NCBI GenBank assembly: GCA_045837725.1
Contig: JBEWZL010000098.1
Coordinates: 186,001-250,000 of the forward strand
Direction: 5' to 3'
Origin: Vermamoeba vermiformis
Lineage: Eukaryota > Tubulinea > Echinamoebida
DNA length: 64,000 nt
Part shown: piece after piece, positions 31,429 through 44,199 of the stretch
Layout: each line of letters begins with the position of its first letter
Numbering within the stretch: the stretch's first letter is position 1
Notes under the pieces: model-generated
What the model saw: the letters and a program-made list of their open reading frames with translations, nothing else
Told to the model about the DNA's origin: nothing
The model's database searches: none
Made by a program: the position numbers and the translations under genes

Positions 31429-34400
31429 ATGACAGCGATGTTTGACGTTGAAAAATGGTAAAATGATATTTGAAAAATACGAAAAAAAATTACAAAAATA
31501 TTTAATATCACTTATTTAGCTCAATGCTGCTCAAATTAGCATTGAACAGAATTCGATTGCAGAAAAATAAGAAGCGTGAATTGAATGAAGTGCGTCGGCG
31601 TGAGATCGCAACACTCTTAGCTGACGGCAAGGAAGATCAAGCACGTGTGAAGGTACTAGCGAGTGAGACGAGTACAGCGACGATAATATTTAATGCACAT
31701 GCAGGTTATCGCATTAGTACATGAAGATCTGATGGTGGAAGCACTCGGCATTGTGGAAGTCTACTGCGAGACTATTGCAGTGCGCTTAGACATCATCGCT
31801 GCACAAATGTACGCCGATTGCAGCTATTAATAGCTCTAATCTTTGCGACAGTTCTTGTCCGCTTGACATGCACGAGTCTATCAGCGGCATTATTTATTCC
31901 GCGCCCTATTTTGAACACAGCCCTGAACTCGCCAAGGTCAGTACACTCCATGACCAAATATGGCAATAGCTGATGTGTTGCACAGATTGCGCGCATGTTG
32001 ATGCACAAATATGGCGCAGACTTTGCCAATGAAGCAGCGACTAACAAGCTCATCAACACACGCGTAGGTTCTAAAAATAGTTCATCACGTGACTCACTAA
32101 GCATTGCAGTTATTTCGCGCGCTGTCCAATCAGTTGCCCGAAGAAGGTCTGATCCACTTCTATCTCTCGGTCATCTCGCGCACTCACGAGATCGACTGGT
32201 CTGTGCCGGTAACTATTCATGAACGGTGACACTTTGACATCGCACTGACACGTGTCACTGCAGACAGTTGAGGGCATGGCTAAGATCGACGAAGCACTTG
32301 CCAAAAAAGGTCTGCGCGAAGAGAGCAGTGTGCCACTAGACAGCGCGGTGGATGAAGGCCCTGTGTTGCGCGGAATATTTCAGCAAGATGCCGTGGAGAG
32401 CACGTGGGGGTGGGTGACGACGGAAGAATTGGGTCCGCAGCGACCAGTGCTGGTGACACGCGACGAGTCCGTGCCCTGGCCGAGATCACGTGACACTGTG
32501 CGCGTGCAGTTGAGTGACCCTGGCAAGAGCGGAACAATTGCTGGTCAACTGCTGTTTGACGGGCCTGCTCCGAATACTGGCACACGTCACGTGTCTGGTG
32601 TGTTGCAGGTGGACAAAAAAGGCAATCACTGGGCAGTGTCACGTGATCCGATCAGCAGTCGCGCGCTGTACGTGTTCATCGCGCCCAAAGATCTGAATGG
32701 CGCGCAACCTCGCGATCACGTGCGCGTTGAACTTCACAACCGCGCTGACAGCAAACTGTCAGGCCGTGTCATTGCCGCTGAACAATTGCCTAATTTGGAA
32801 CAGTCGCAGCCTCGCTTCTACCAGGGTGATTTGCAGCGAGATAAGTCTGGCCGCTACTGGGTCACACAAGGCACGTGATTTGGTGATCTATTTTTAGCTT
32901 CAAGTCCTAAAAAAGGTTGTTTTTTAGCGACACCTGTCATTCCAGGGCCTGTGCGCGCAGAGCTGACATTGACACGACCGGTGTACATTGCGGACAAAGA
33001 TCTGCTCGCTGACAGCAGTCCCGGCACACGTGTGGTGATTGAACTGCACGCGCGCACTGACGACAAGCTCTCCGCGCGCATCGTGTCGGCCGTGGCGAGT
33101 GCCGCGCTGAGTGGCAGCGAGAGCGAGTTTGAGGCCGTGCTCACCATTGACTCGCACACGGGCATGGGCTATGCAGTGCACCCCAGCACACGTGCGGTGT
33201 ACGTCATGCCCACGAGGTAAGGCAGTGCTCGTTCAGTGAATCAGAGAACTCATGACACGCGTTTCAGTGAACACCTCAATTACGCGCAACATCTCGATCA
33301 CGTGCGCGTTGTGCCACTCAGTCCCCTCGATCAGAATGGCACCAACCAGGGCCAGTTCACGCTCGGTCAGGTGACACGTGTCATCAAGCCTCACTCGCAC
33401 ACCAAAGATGTGATTGGTCAGGTGACTGTGACGGCTGATGGCACTGCTCACGTGCCGTACTTGACCTCCATTCATCGCCTGCGCGTGGATGACACTGTCG
33501 ATCAGATCACTGTGGATATTCCTCCAGAGGCTGTTAAGAAGCACAATCTCCGCACCGGAGATTTAGTGATGGTGCGTGCTCAGCGATATTTCCCGTCAGG
33601 TGACACCCCACACCCACACGTGACTGGCGAGGTCATGAATGTGTTACAGCATGCTAGCGACCTCTCGTTGACAGGTGTCAAATCGAGTGTGACACCATCT
33701 CCGAGCGCGTCACTCATGTCCACCAATGACAGTCACGCAAGTGATCACGTGCTTTTCCAGGGCCTCGAATCAGAGCTCGACAACACCGTCTATCACGTGA
33801 CCGATGAGCTGCGATCACGTGGTGCCGAGGCCAGTCACGTGATCACCGACGAGCCAGTGATGGTGCTCGACATTGGCGAGTACTCTGTGCGCGCAGGACT
33901 GCACACTCTGGTCAACGAAGGTCAAACCAGTCCGAGTCTCGAGCTGAGTGCGGTGATTGGTCGCACGAGTGTGCCACCAACCATGTTGACAGCTGTCAAT
34001 GACGAGTTCTATTTTGGGTACGAAGCACTCAGACGGCGCAGTGTCCTTTCAGTGAATTCGTTGATGGAGCACGGTCACGTGCTGGACTGGGATCACGTGG
34101 ATCAATTCGTTGGTCACGTGTACGAACAACTGCAATTAATCAGCGCGGAATATCCTGTGAGTATCTGCCGCTAAGTTAGGTTTATTATTCCGCTCACTTT
34201 CCTAATTAGGTCGTGTTGCCCCTGCCAGCCAATACTCCGCACGCCAATATCTCCGAGTACGCCTCGATCCTGTTTGAGAGTCACGTGGTCCCCTATCTCG
34301 CAATGCCCTCGCAAGTCACGTGCCTGCCCTGGTCCATGACACGTGACGCACCTGCCTTGCTTGTCGATCTCGGTGCTGGTCAGACGCAAGTGACAGCTGT

Positions 34401-35013
34401 CACCGCTGACAATCACGTGCTCCACCACGTGACAGCACGCACCACACTGGCCGGGCGATCACTGGCGACAGTGCTGTCACGTGACTTGAAACTCGATCAC
34501 GTGCCCTGGGTGATCACCACGCAGTTGCTGAATCATTGCGCCCTGGTGGAAGATGTCACTCAACTCGATCACGTGATCGATCGATCGGAGCCACTGTCAC
34601 TGTCCGATTTGGAAGTGGAGGCAGGCTTACCTTCCATATTTGGTGCTGAGCGGTATCGCTGTCCCGAACTACTGTTTGACCCTCGGCCCTTGGGTCTGGA
34701 GCTCGAGCAGGGTCTCAGTCACGTGCTTGCTCGTTCACTGAACCGCGTCACCGACCAGTCGCTGCGTCATCTGCTCGCGCGGAACATTGTGCTGAGCGGT
34801 GGCTTGTCGCAGCTGACAGGTCTCACCGCTCGACTGACACGTGATCTGCGCGCACTGATGTCCGATCACGTGATCAGCGTCCAATCAGCAGCGAGTGCCA
34901 GTCACGCGGTGTGGCTCGGTGCAGCGCGCAGTGTGCACGAACAGCACTACTACTCGCGCGATGATTTTTTCGAACAGGGCTCGCGTGTGTTCATCGACTC
35001 CTCGCAGTTGTAA
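31429..35013 (+). CDS. IST1 domain - five OB/CSD-like repeats - actin-related domain fusion protein (1038 residues)
   Basis: Ten exons sum to 1039 codons in one frame: 31429-31457, 31520-31652, 31705-31808, 31852-31936, 31986-32063, 32110-32208, 32264-32870, 32928-33216, 33268-34156 and 34210-35013. Residues ~1-175 match IST1, the ESCRT-III regulator (LALNRIRLQKNKKRELNEVRR; ARVKVIALVHEDLMVEALGIVE; SAPYFEHSPELAKIARML). About five ~65-residue units follow (about residues 195-560), each with the G-x-V...VFIAPKDLNGA...DHVRVEL...GRVI pattern of RNase II-type cold-shock/OB folds. The rest is actin-like: VMVLDIGEYSVRAGL, FYFGYEAL, EHGHVLDWDHVDQFVGHVY, ALLVDLGAGQTQVTAV, GAERYRCPELLFDPRPLG and NIVLSGGLSQLTGLTARL. 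The linkages IST1/OB and OB/actin each cross no stop, though the first uses the splice at 32209-32263. The intron at 32871-32927 is GC-AG. Exons carry extreme CACGTG density. I know of no such architecture. Confidence 0.72.
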
Positions 35014-35202
35014 TTATCACGTGGTTTGCATGAACGATCACGTGATGTTGCCTTATTTGTACATACAAAAAAAATGTAAATTCCGCATTGCCTAAAATTT
35101 CCTTGGGTGAAGTGTTACGCTTCCAGCTTCCAGTTGATGTTACAGGATTAGAGGAGTACACGATATGTATAATATATAATTGTATATAATAGTTATAAGA
35201 AC

Positions 35203-38200
35203 ATGGAGAAGAATTTTCCGAGCTACATCTACGATCATGTCTTCCGTCCAGTCATATTGACTGTTACAACCCCTGAGGCGGAGGCATTGATAAAAAAGCA
35301 CGATGGATTGACGATAGCCAAATACTTGAATATGCACTCGGCTATTAATGAGCGAGGTAAATTTAATAATAATAATAAGTTTTTTTTTAATTTTTTCACC
35401 AGCATTTTTATTTAATTTTAATTTGTTTTAATCGTCTTAGTATAGATGATTAGTTTATTCTTTGTTTCAATTTTTACATAAAATTAAAATTTCGAATTAC
35501 CGCAATTCAATTTGCAACCACATCCACTGCCCCGCACCACTCTAATATGCTTCCCTCGCCACCAGTGCGCATTCGACTGCCAGGCAGTGCGGACACGGAG
35601 CGACAAGGCTTTGAGATTGTATTCGCCACGCCCGAGACACTGTTGACACCGTTCACGAACAAACTCGCTGCTGCCCTGGTCGAGGTGCCACCGTGCCAGC
35701 CACGTGCCAGCATAGTCGTGCGACACAAGAGCGATGCTGTCACGTATCAGCGCGGTCAGTACTTTGACACTTGCCCGCGTACCTCGCTGTTTGACACTTG
35801 CCTAATTTAGAATACACGCGCACGATGCGCAGCTCGGAGGAGGTCCGATTGCCGTGGAGTTGGTGGTACCAAATATGGCGCGAACATCGCCTCGGCTGCA
35901 GTGTGGCGAATGAGTACGAGACAGCGCACCATCCCGTGGCAGTGCTGGTCTGCGTCACGCGACAGCAGCTGAGTGCCACCAGCAAGGTCTGGGACGTGCG
36001 GAGACCTCCGAGCTACTGGCCCAAGTACATGGACAGCAATCTGCCCGTGCACTACTGTCTCGTCTCGGACTCGGACGCGGAGTAGGTCCCGTGATTGGAG
36101 CTATTTTTAGAACTCACTCTCTATTTTTAGCACTGCCGTACAACTCGAAGAATGCAAAAAAGCCACAGGCTCGAGCAATTGTCACGTGATTACGGTTGGT
36201 TCACTGAACGAAGCTGACATTCACAGAACGCAAGAATTCACGCGCGAATTGATGTTGAAGAATTTAATTCCCGATATGGAGCGCAGCATCAAAACCACGC
36301 ACGATCAGATGCAGACGGAGCGCAAAGGATTTAGCCATAAATGGAAATTGTGGATTGGTGGTGGCAAGTACAAAGAGGACGGCAGCGACGAGGAGCGCTA
36401 TCCCCCCGCGAGTGTGGAGCAACAGCAGCGCAAGATGGGGGACTGGGCCATGATGTTGGGTGACTGGCCCTTTGCCTTCAAGCACCTCAAACAGCTCGCC
36501 GATGTGTTTCGCGCGGACGGAGCCGTGCTGCATCGTGTGCACGCCCTGCACTCCGCGGCCATTGCGCTGCTGTGCACCAGTGTGCCACCAGTGACACTCT
36601 CCCAGGGCCAGCAGATCACCACCGTGCTGCTGTCCAGTCAAATTGCCACACAGCTCGAGTCGCTGCTCGATGCCGCGCACCGTGAACTGCTCAAACTGCT
36701 CGCGACACCACTCACCCCGACACGTGCACCGCTCTTGCAGGCACTCGCACAGCGCATCTTGTTGCTGCACGCGGATGTGTTGCTCGCTTCGGAAGTGCCC
36801 GATGCCGTGCAAGCTGGAGCACTGTTTGACCGATTGTTGACCGGCAATCAGAACGGCGCTGATCCCCTCGCACTGCTCAGCACTGCACCGCTCGCTGTGC
36901 CGTCCATTGAGGAGCACAACAGCTGGCTGGAGCGGGCGTTGTATCTCGAGCAGATGGCGCTCTGCCACCTCTCCACGCGACCCAGTGCCATGATTCGCAA
37001 GTTCGCCTTTCGCATGTTTCAATCAGGGCTCGTGTACCATCACCTCGCCCTCGCGCTCTCGCAGGGTGCCAGCACAGCCCTGGTAGATCGCTACTACCAA
37101 CACGCCCTGCGCTGTTTCAGCAGCAGCTATCACGTGCTGGAGTGTCACGAGGCAGCAGAATGGAGTGGCAGCAGTGCGTGGTCCTCGATGCTCGATCACG
37201 CGCACTCACTGCTGGCACGACTCTCGCACCGCTTGGGCCTCACACAGCACGCCTTCACACTCTTTGCGCGCCTCGTGCAGCACAATCAGCAGAGTGCCAC
37301 CGCCCAGGCCTCACTGCTGCGAGAATTCTTCCACTTGATGCGTGCCAGTCACGTGCCGGACAGTGATGTCACGCTGCACTTCCCGCTGCTGGTGGACATC
37401 ACGCTCAACGACGAGCAGTTGAGTTCGCAGTGGCTCAGCGCGCACAGCTTGCAACGATTGCGCGCACTCAAGCGCGAGAAGAAGCGGCAAAGTGCCACCA
37501 AACACTCTGGCTCCAGGCCACAGTATCTCCGCTTTGTGGTGCACGACGATCCGATTGAGCGGAACAACTCCCCTCAAGCGGAACAACTGTTGGCCGAGTG
37601 GCACTGGATGAAAATGGAAGAGGCGCTGATCGTGTCGGAGATGAGCGGAGATAAAGCGCAGCTGCTGGCACTCAAAAAACAACAAGTGCAATATCAACAG
37701 CAGAACTCGCGACTCGCTGTCACTGTGCCACCACTCGCTGTCGTTCATGAATCATTCTGGGTCGAGCTCAAACTGTTCAATCCGCTTCAAGTACCTTTGC
37801 AGTTGTTCGACTTGCATCTATTAATAGACTTCCAATCCACGGAGGTCGACGAGCCAAATATAGACAACACGCCCTTCAATCTCTTATTGCAGCCTCAACA
37901 GCGTCACATGGTACGATCGATCAACTGTGCTATAAATAGCCCCACTGACTGCTAATTATAGGTGCGATTTGCCCTGCGCGCCAAGCACGAAGGTCGCGTG
38001 ACGGTGCACGGCATTCGCTTCAGACTGGTGCCGGGCGTGTGGTGCGTGGTCAAACTGAAATCTCCGGACAGCAAATTCACTGAACAGAATTCACTGAACA
38101 TGCTCAAGCGACGCAAGTTCAACAAATCCTCCAGCAATCTGCGCCGCTCGGAGGATGACTCCGAAGAAGACAGTTCGCTGAGCGGCAACAGCAGTCCGCA

Positions 38201-40136
38201 GCTCAAAAACAGTCTCACGTCGCCCGTCAAGCGCAAACAGAGTCACAAGCGCAGCAGCAGTCACCAGGACAGTGGCAATGTGACACCTACCTCCAGTCCG
38301 CGCACTGCTTCCTTATTAGGCGATGAGAACAAAGTGTCCGACGATCACGTGATCACAGTGGTCGGAGTCATGCCCCGATTGCAGGTCTGTCTCGTGGGAT
38401 TCAACGACGACGTGACAGCTAAAAATAGCTCCGTCCCCCATGCACTGCGCCACGGAGCTAAAAATAGCACCGTGTTCATGTCGCAGTACCAGCCCGATGC
38501 AGAATCGAATGCCGAGCTGAACAACGTCAATCCAAATCAGGTAGTGCCACGTGACCACAAAATCACCGTGCGCGGCGGAGTGATCAAGCGCCTATTACTA
38601 AATATAGTCAACACGGGTCACGCGCCGATCAAAAAGATCTGCTTCACGCACTCGCACCCCAATTTGTTCTTAATTCCGCGCGGCGAAGATCTCGAACTGC
38701 TCAGTGACAGCGGTGACAAGTTGACAGCTGTCATTGAGACCAAAAAAGTCAATGTCAGTCACGTGACTCGTCCTCCCAGCACGCCGCAGTGGCTCTCAGC
38801 CGCGCAGCAGCACATCTACTATCAACTGCTTGCCACGTGCTCGCACACGCCACTCCACGTGACACGCATCACCCTCGCGGAGATATTGCAGCCGGGACAG
38901 TCCTTGTCTTTGCCGATCTATTATCGATCTCCCACGCATCTCCCACCCGTGCCACAGCTCGACAACGTCTTGCAACACAAATTTCTATTTTTGGCTGAGT
39001 CCCCGAAGAGCACGACTACCAAATTTAGACTGCAGAAGTGTCAAGTAGATGTCAAAGTGCTGCCCTCGCTGCGCGTCACTTCGCACACACGCCCGAGTCA
39101 CGATCACCTGCACAACCATATTTGGTCAATCGAGTTCGAGAACGGGTCCAAAGATAGCACCGTGGTGCTGCACGAGTTGGTGGCACTCAGCGCGCAGTGG
39201 ACGTTGACGCCGCTCAGCAACACCAACAGCGCACGCCTGCCCCCGCAGAGCTCGCTCAATCTCTTCTTCCACGTGCAGCCACGTGACAGCAGTGCCACAC
39301 GCCACAGCGGACCCTGGGGAGAGGACTCCACGGTGATCAGCTTCGATCGATCGGATCTCGACGAGCGGGAGATACAACGCGCGTTCATGAACAAAGAGAA
39401 GACGGAACAACACGAGCTGGAGCGCGATCAGCAAGCGAGTGCCAGTGGTTTCAAGCCCGCCCCGCTCATCATCCTCGACAACGCGCAGCACGAACTCGAA
39501 CTCGCAGCGCAGCGTCGCATGGTGAGTGTGCAGAGCGCGTACAACGTGCAGCTGTTGATCACGTGGACGAGTCAGAACAGCGCCAAGTCACGTGCCGAGC
39601 GCGGTCAGCACCACCTGATTGACGTCAAATTCACACCGGGCCTCAGTCCTGCCGCACTGCCCACAGGTACGCAGTTGTGTCGCGTCTCATTCGCGACGAG
39701 TGCACTGACGCTATTAATAGATCTCTCCAAGCAGTGTCCGCTCCGCTTTGTGATCGATTCCCCCGCCGTGCTGGCACACGACTTTGCGCGCCAATCACTT
39801 GCCTTGGTGCCGATTGTGTTCCACGTGACCAACACCAGTCCCCTCGCTCCACTCGACTACGAATTTGAGACTTTGAGACCGCAAGAGACGGTGGAGACCA
39901 GCAACGAATTGAATTCTTCGAGCGACTATTTGTGGAGTGGCACTACGCACCGTGCCCTCACTACACTGGCACCCTTGCAGTCCGCGCAGTTCAGTGTGAC
40001 CGCTTGCTTTGCACGCCCTGGTCGCTATTTGATCAACCGCTTCAAGTTCAATGTGTTCGCGACAGATCCTTTCTCGCAAAAGAAGAAAAAACTGACGCTC
40101 TACTCGTCCTCGCAGCACTTGTTGGTGATTAAATAA
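35203..40136 (+). CDS. TRAPPC8: TRAPP III complex subunit 8
   Basis: This is a large subunit of the TRAPP III tethering/Rab1-GEF complex in ER-Golgi traffic and autophagy. Exons 35203-35356, 35566-35754, 35811-36081, 36131-37910 and 37962-40136 give 1522 residues, within the family range (~1435 in human). The N-terminus (HVFRPVILTVTTPEAEALIKKH) matches the TRAPPC8 start. The signature region is TQEFTRELMLKNLIPDMERSIK followed by KWKLWIGGGKY and YPPASVEQQQRKMGDWAMMLGDW. A helical-repeat part and a C-terminal half rich in beta strands (Ig-like, ~38000-40130) follow. Two Ser/Lys-rich insertions (~38100-38330) are not typical. Several MEF2-like and CACGTG palindromes lie in the coding exons; one CTATTTTTAG (36121-36130) forms the 3' splice site of exon 4. 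A TATA-rich tract (35163-35192) sits just upstream of the ATG. Confidence 0.9.
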
Positions 40137-40245
40137 TACGACTAGTAGTACTTGTACATAACCCATTGCTACATTAAAACGGTGTTTGCATTTACATCAA
40201 CAATAATTACAAGTTTTGTACAGACTGAGCATGACACGCGCGTGG

Positions 40246-41865
40246 CTACTTGGTGCTATTATTAGCAGCAGTGGCAGGTGGCTCCAGTGTGCCGTGCAGT
40301 GCTTGCGACCACGCGGCGAGGTCTTCACTGTCCGCACTCAGCAGATCGAGCACATTCAACGCACTCTGCGCTACGATGCGCTGCTGATCACGTGACAGTG
40401 CGGCAGCGAGCAGTTGTGGGGGGTCAGTGCAGGGGTCCATGAGGCGATTGATCGGATACAACATGCCCGCTGCGAGGTACTGCCACACGGTGAGCAGGGC
40501 CCAGGCCACGGACGCGACATCGTGCAGCGGTTGCGTGCGACAGTAGACCGCGTGATACACCACCACGTGCAGCGTCCAGTCCGTCACTGTCGCGCGCAGA
40601 TCGGGGCTGTGATCGCGCACGTGGAGCAGTGTGCGCAACAAGACGCGCGGCGAGATGACAGCGAAGGTGAAGAAGTTGTTATTGAGCAGATAGGTCTCGA
40701 ACCAGATGTGCTGGCGTATTGCCATCAAGTGCGCGCGACACACCGCGAGCTCGCAGCCCTGGTCGACGGGCACGGACTCGGAGTAGCTCCAGGCCTTGAG
40801 GAAGGTCACTGGCACCTCCACGTGTACCGTCGTGCCGTTGACTGCTGTCTCGCTGCTGACCCCTGTCACTGCACCGAGCAGTGCCGCATCTTGTTTGACA
40901 TTCGCAGTGACGTGTATGCACAGCTGTGATTGGTCCACGGTCACGTGCACATCTACCAGGGCGCCAGAGTTGACAGCAGTGGTCAAGTGTGTTTGCACGG
41001 ATTCAGCGATGCAGTCGACACGTGACTTAATGGGTGGCAGTGATTCGCGGAGAATTACGGCGAGGACAGCACGCAGTTGATCACGTGACATGGTGCCCTG
41101 AGCATAACGACCAATCAGCTTCAGCTCCGTGATGTCACGTGGTGCCAGTACGTCACGTGCTCCTTGTTGCGAGAGATTGGTCAGCGCGGTCATCACGTGC
41201 TGCACGACGGAGGCCAGGGCCAGTGCTTGCGCTGTCAGGTGGATTGGTCGAATTAGTAGCGTGTTGCATAGCTTGGTGACGCAACACTTACCTGGCTCGG
41301 GAACTAATTTCCTTTTATGGAAATCAAGGATTGCCGCATCCAAGTCAGCGAGCGAATGCTTGACTGGACGCGCAGCGCTGTTCTGTTCAGTGCTCGGTGC
41401 TGCAGTATCGCTAGTCTGCAGGCCCATGGCATTGCGCACGTGTCTGCGGCCCTTGACGTGCAACTCCCACGTATGCAGACTGGAGCAGTGGCAGTCGCAG
41501 ATCTTGCAGTAGTAGTCGCCTGGAACATCAGCTGTCGTAGCAGTGTTAGTAGGCTCAATGTAGGTGTTGGGCTTGTGTTTCTTCGCTGCTGGACCCTCGT
41601 TGAAGTCTGGATCGTCTCGCTCGCGACGACGTTCTGGATGTGGTGGCGGTGCATTCGTCGCTGCAGCGCCATTAGCCAGCAACGAGGCCAATATATTCTG
41701 AACACTGGTGCTCTCAGCTGCGGGTTGCTGCAGTGGCAGCGCCTTGTTCTTGAGTGCCTCTTGGTGCTTCTTGCCGCGCATGTGCTGCTGATAATTGGGC
41801 GCGCCAGTGCAGGAGATCTGACACACACTGCAGTAGTAGCTGAGCTTGTTGGTGTGGTCTGACAT
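40246..41865 (-). CDS. ZFR: ZFR-like double-stranded-RNA-binding protein (two U1-type zinc fingers + DZF domain)
   Basis: It resembles ZFR/Zn72D, nuclear RNA-binding proteins that act in splicing and RNA editing. The whole interval is open, but a 60-nt intron (41232-41291, GTAAGT...CTAAT...CTGACAG, length 3n, no stop) should be removed. That leaves exons 41292-41865 and 40246-41231 and 519 residues. The two C2H2 JAZ-type fingers are YYCSVCQISCTGAPNYQQHMRGKKH (N-terminal) and YYCKICDCHCSSLHTWELHVKGRRH. They are followed by the DZF nucleotidyltransferase-like domain (about residues 180-500: LTNLSQQGARDVLAPRDITELK; VPVTFLKAWSYSESV; LRTLLHVRDHSPDL; MDPCTDPPQLLAAALSRDQQ). A third finger found in metazoan ZFR is absent. 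DZF proteins are largely restricted to animals and close relatives, which is part of the argument for a holozoan host. Confidence 0.88.
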   Translation of the reverse strand: MSDHTNKLSYYCSVCQISCTGAPNYQQHMRGKKHQEALKNKALPLQQPAAESTSVQNILASLLANGAAATNAPPPHPERRRERDDPDFNEGPAAKKHKPNTYIEPTNTATTADVPGDYYCKICDCHCSSLHTWELHVKGRRHVRNAMGLQTSDTAAPSTEQNSAARPVKHSLADLDAAILDFHKRKLVPEPGKCCVTKLCNTLLIRPIHLTAQALALASVVQHVMTALTNLSQQGARDVLAPRDITELKLIGRYAQGTMSRDQLRAVLAVILRESLPPIKSRVDCIAESVQTHLTTAVNSGALVDVHVTVDQSQLCIHVTANVKQDAALLGAVTGVSSETAVNGTTVHVEVPVTFLKAWSYSESVPVDQGCELAVCRAHLMAIRQHIWFETYLLNNNFFTFAVISPRVLLRTLLHVRDHSPDLRATVTDWTLHVVVYHAVYCRTQPLHDVASVAWALLTVWQYLAAGMLYPINRLMDPCTDPPQLLAAALSRDQQRIVAQSALNVLDLLSADSEDLAAWSQALHGTLEPPATAANNSTK

Positions 41866-42205
41866 TGCGAGGGGAGGGACGTGTACTGCGGAACTGAGGC
41901 GATGCTAGTATGAGAGTAGAATTTATGTCTGCACCTATCGCAGTCTCCAATCAGCTAGCTACGTGTTGATGACTCGCGTTGTGTTCGATCTGGTCAGCGA
42001 GGGAATGGAAATAGACACAACACTGCGCACTTGTTGCACCTGTCCGCAGAACACGAACACAGCGCAGTCAGCTGACTCATTTATGCTGCTATTAGTCGCT
42101 GGTATGCTCAATGAACGAATGGCAAGCTGACGTCATTTTAACAATTAATTTTATTTCCAGATCCAACACGAAATTGAATTCTATCGTTGAAATTGATGAA
42201 AAATA
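41866..42205. promoter_or_regulatory. 340-bp divergent region between the ZFR-like gene and PIGQ
   Basis: Both flanking genes start here and point outwards. The middle part (~41960-42080) is GC-rich; the PIGQ side is AT-rich with a probable short leader. No gene is visible. Confidence 0.5.
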
Positions 42206-44144
42206 ATGGGCCTATCAAAAATATATTGGCCACAACATATTACGCAGCCCAAGAATGGTCCACCCCCTTCAGGCTATGTGATCGGGTGGGTGCTGTCGAG
42301 TCCAGTGCCCGTGACCAGCACGCATCATCGCCGCTCCGACAGTGCTGCGAGCGATGACCTCGATCACTTGCGGCAGCTCTCTGACTCTGACTCCACCCAG
42401 CAGCGCGTCACAGCCGTGTTCGTGGTGGATGTGCTCGACGGTCCTGCAGCCCAAGTGCGCGCAGTGATTGAGCGCTGCAACGAACAGCTGCACCAACAAC
42501 GACCGCACGATCAGCCCCTCGCTGTGCTGGGCTACATCGGTGCACCAGATCACGCCGACAGAGCGCTGTTCGAGAGTGCACTCTGGCTCACGCTGCACAC
42601 ACGCGCGCGCTGGCCGGCACTGCTGTCACTGGAGCACGTGACTGGCACTGAGCACGTGACGCGCGGCAGAGAGGAGAGCGCGCACTCGAATGTGATCTTC
42701 ATCTTCTACCAACAGCGCGTGATCGATGTGAGTCACGAGCACGCGGCACACAATTCACTGCACTCCAAACTGCTCGCGACCATCACACGCGCCTGTCACT
42801 GCGCACTCACCCTGCACCGCTCGGCTGAGACCTCTCGCGCGCGTGTGGGGCCCGTGCACGACTCGATGGTGGGCACACTGGGCCTGGTCTGGCTGCGTGT
42901 CATCTGGCTGTTGACACGTGTCATGTCACCACTCGCAGTCAAGCTCATCTGGTTCATGAATCGCAAACTGTCCTTGCCCTTATATGGCAGTGTGCGCAGT
43001 CTGCGTGAGAGCAGTCTGATCGGTGAACAGCTCGATCACCGCTTCAAACTGGTGCGCGAGTGGCACGCACTGGCTGGGCTATTAATAGAACAGGCGCGCA
43101 GTGACGAGCCGTTGAGTCAGTTGCCCGATCGTCAACAGCTGCGCGACAAGTACCTCACCATGTGCAATCAGCTGCTCATCGTCACGATCGATGTGCTGTC
43201 GGGTATTTCCGCGATGCTATTTATAGCGTACTGGCTGATGACGTCGGAACAAAGCATTATTCCGCGCCTGACGCAGCTGTACAACTCGCACATCATCAGC
43301 ATGACGGCGTGGATCGAGTGGCTCATGTTGGGCTGGCCAGCAGGTGTCAAGCTCAACTACAAGCTGGATCTATTTTTAGGTCAGATCTTGCTGTTCTACA
43401 TCCAGCACTGGGCACTGTTCATCACCACCCTCGCCAACAGTGCGGCCATAGTGTGGACCATCATCGCGCTCACCTCGCTCATGTGCACGCAGGGCCTCAC
43501 CATGCTCATCGCACTCTTCTTCGACATTGTCTCCGTGGCCTGCACGCACATCTTTTGGTTGTTTGCAGCTTTGCAGCGCACGTACAATCTGCAAATCAGA
43601 ATCCTGTCCTCGCTGTGGATGTTGTTCCAGGGCAAGAAACACAACGTGCTCAAACAGCGCGTGGACAGCTGCGACTACGAGATCGATCAGCTGCTGCTCG
43701 GCACACTCTTGTTCGCGATGCTCTTCTTCTTGCTGCCCACCCTCATCTCGTACTACACCTTCTTGGCCTCGCTGTTCAGTCTCGCCACGGCTGCACATCT
43801 GCTGGCCCAGATCATGTTCAGCACTGTGTATCACTTCCCGCTGTATCAGATCTGGCTCTACTTCTTCGATCGCACCGCCTACTTGGAGATCAGCTTCAAA
43901 ATTCTGCAGTGGCCGCAACAGCTGCAGACTGAAAGCTCATCGGTGTATTTTGAGCTCAAGGTAAGATCATATCTCTATTATTGCTCGTCTAATTGCACCA
44001 CAGAATTCTAAAGTGCCATTCTACCTGCTATTCACCAAGCTATTCAAGAACTTGTCACACTTGTTTGTACCATACTCTGTCACAAAGGTCTTCAAATCTA
44101 TCGTATTTGGCACCAAATTACAACGTGTACATAATGACATGTAA
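42206..44144 (+). CDS. PIGQ: PIG-Q / Gpi1, GPI-GlcNAc transferase subunit
   Basis: This is a membrane subunit of the ER complex that transfers GlcNAc to phosphatidylinositol, the first step of GPI-anchor synthesis. Exons 42206-43960 and 44004-44144 encode 631 residues. The N-terminal half is soluble and weakly conserved. From about residue 220 there are several hydrophobic segments (LGLVWLRVIWLLTRVM; LLIVTIDVLSGISAMLFIAYWL; ILLFYIQHWALFITTLA). The family signature GKKHNVLKQRVDSCDYEIDQLLLGTLLF is followed by FPLYQIWLYFFDR. The short last exon (NSKVPFYLLFTKLFKNLSHLF) ends at 44144. MEF2-like decamers CTATTAATAG, CTATTTATAG and CTATTTTTAG lie inside the coding exon at 43079, 43217 and 43370. Confidence 0.93.
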
Positions 44145-44199
44145 ATAAACAATCCTAAAGTCTGGAGGTCCTGCCCAACCGCCTTCAAGCGTAATAAAA

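Noticed and set aside
31429-32224. IST1 as a separate short gene ending at a stop at 32222-32224
   Set aside because: It is possible, but it would leave only ~50 bp before the next start, while a phase-0 intron with good splice sites joins the two and the total stays in frame. Kept as a caveat in the fusion finding.
34213-35013. Separate actin-related protein gene starting at Met 34213
   Set aside because: The N-terminal half of the actin fold lies in the preceding exon (33268-34156), continuous with the OB repeats.
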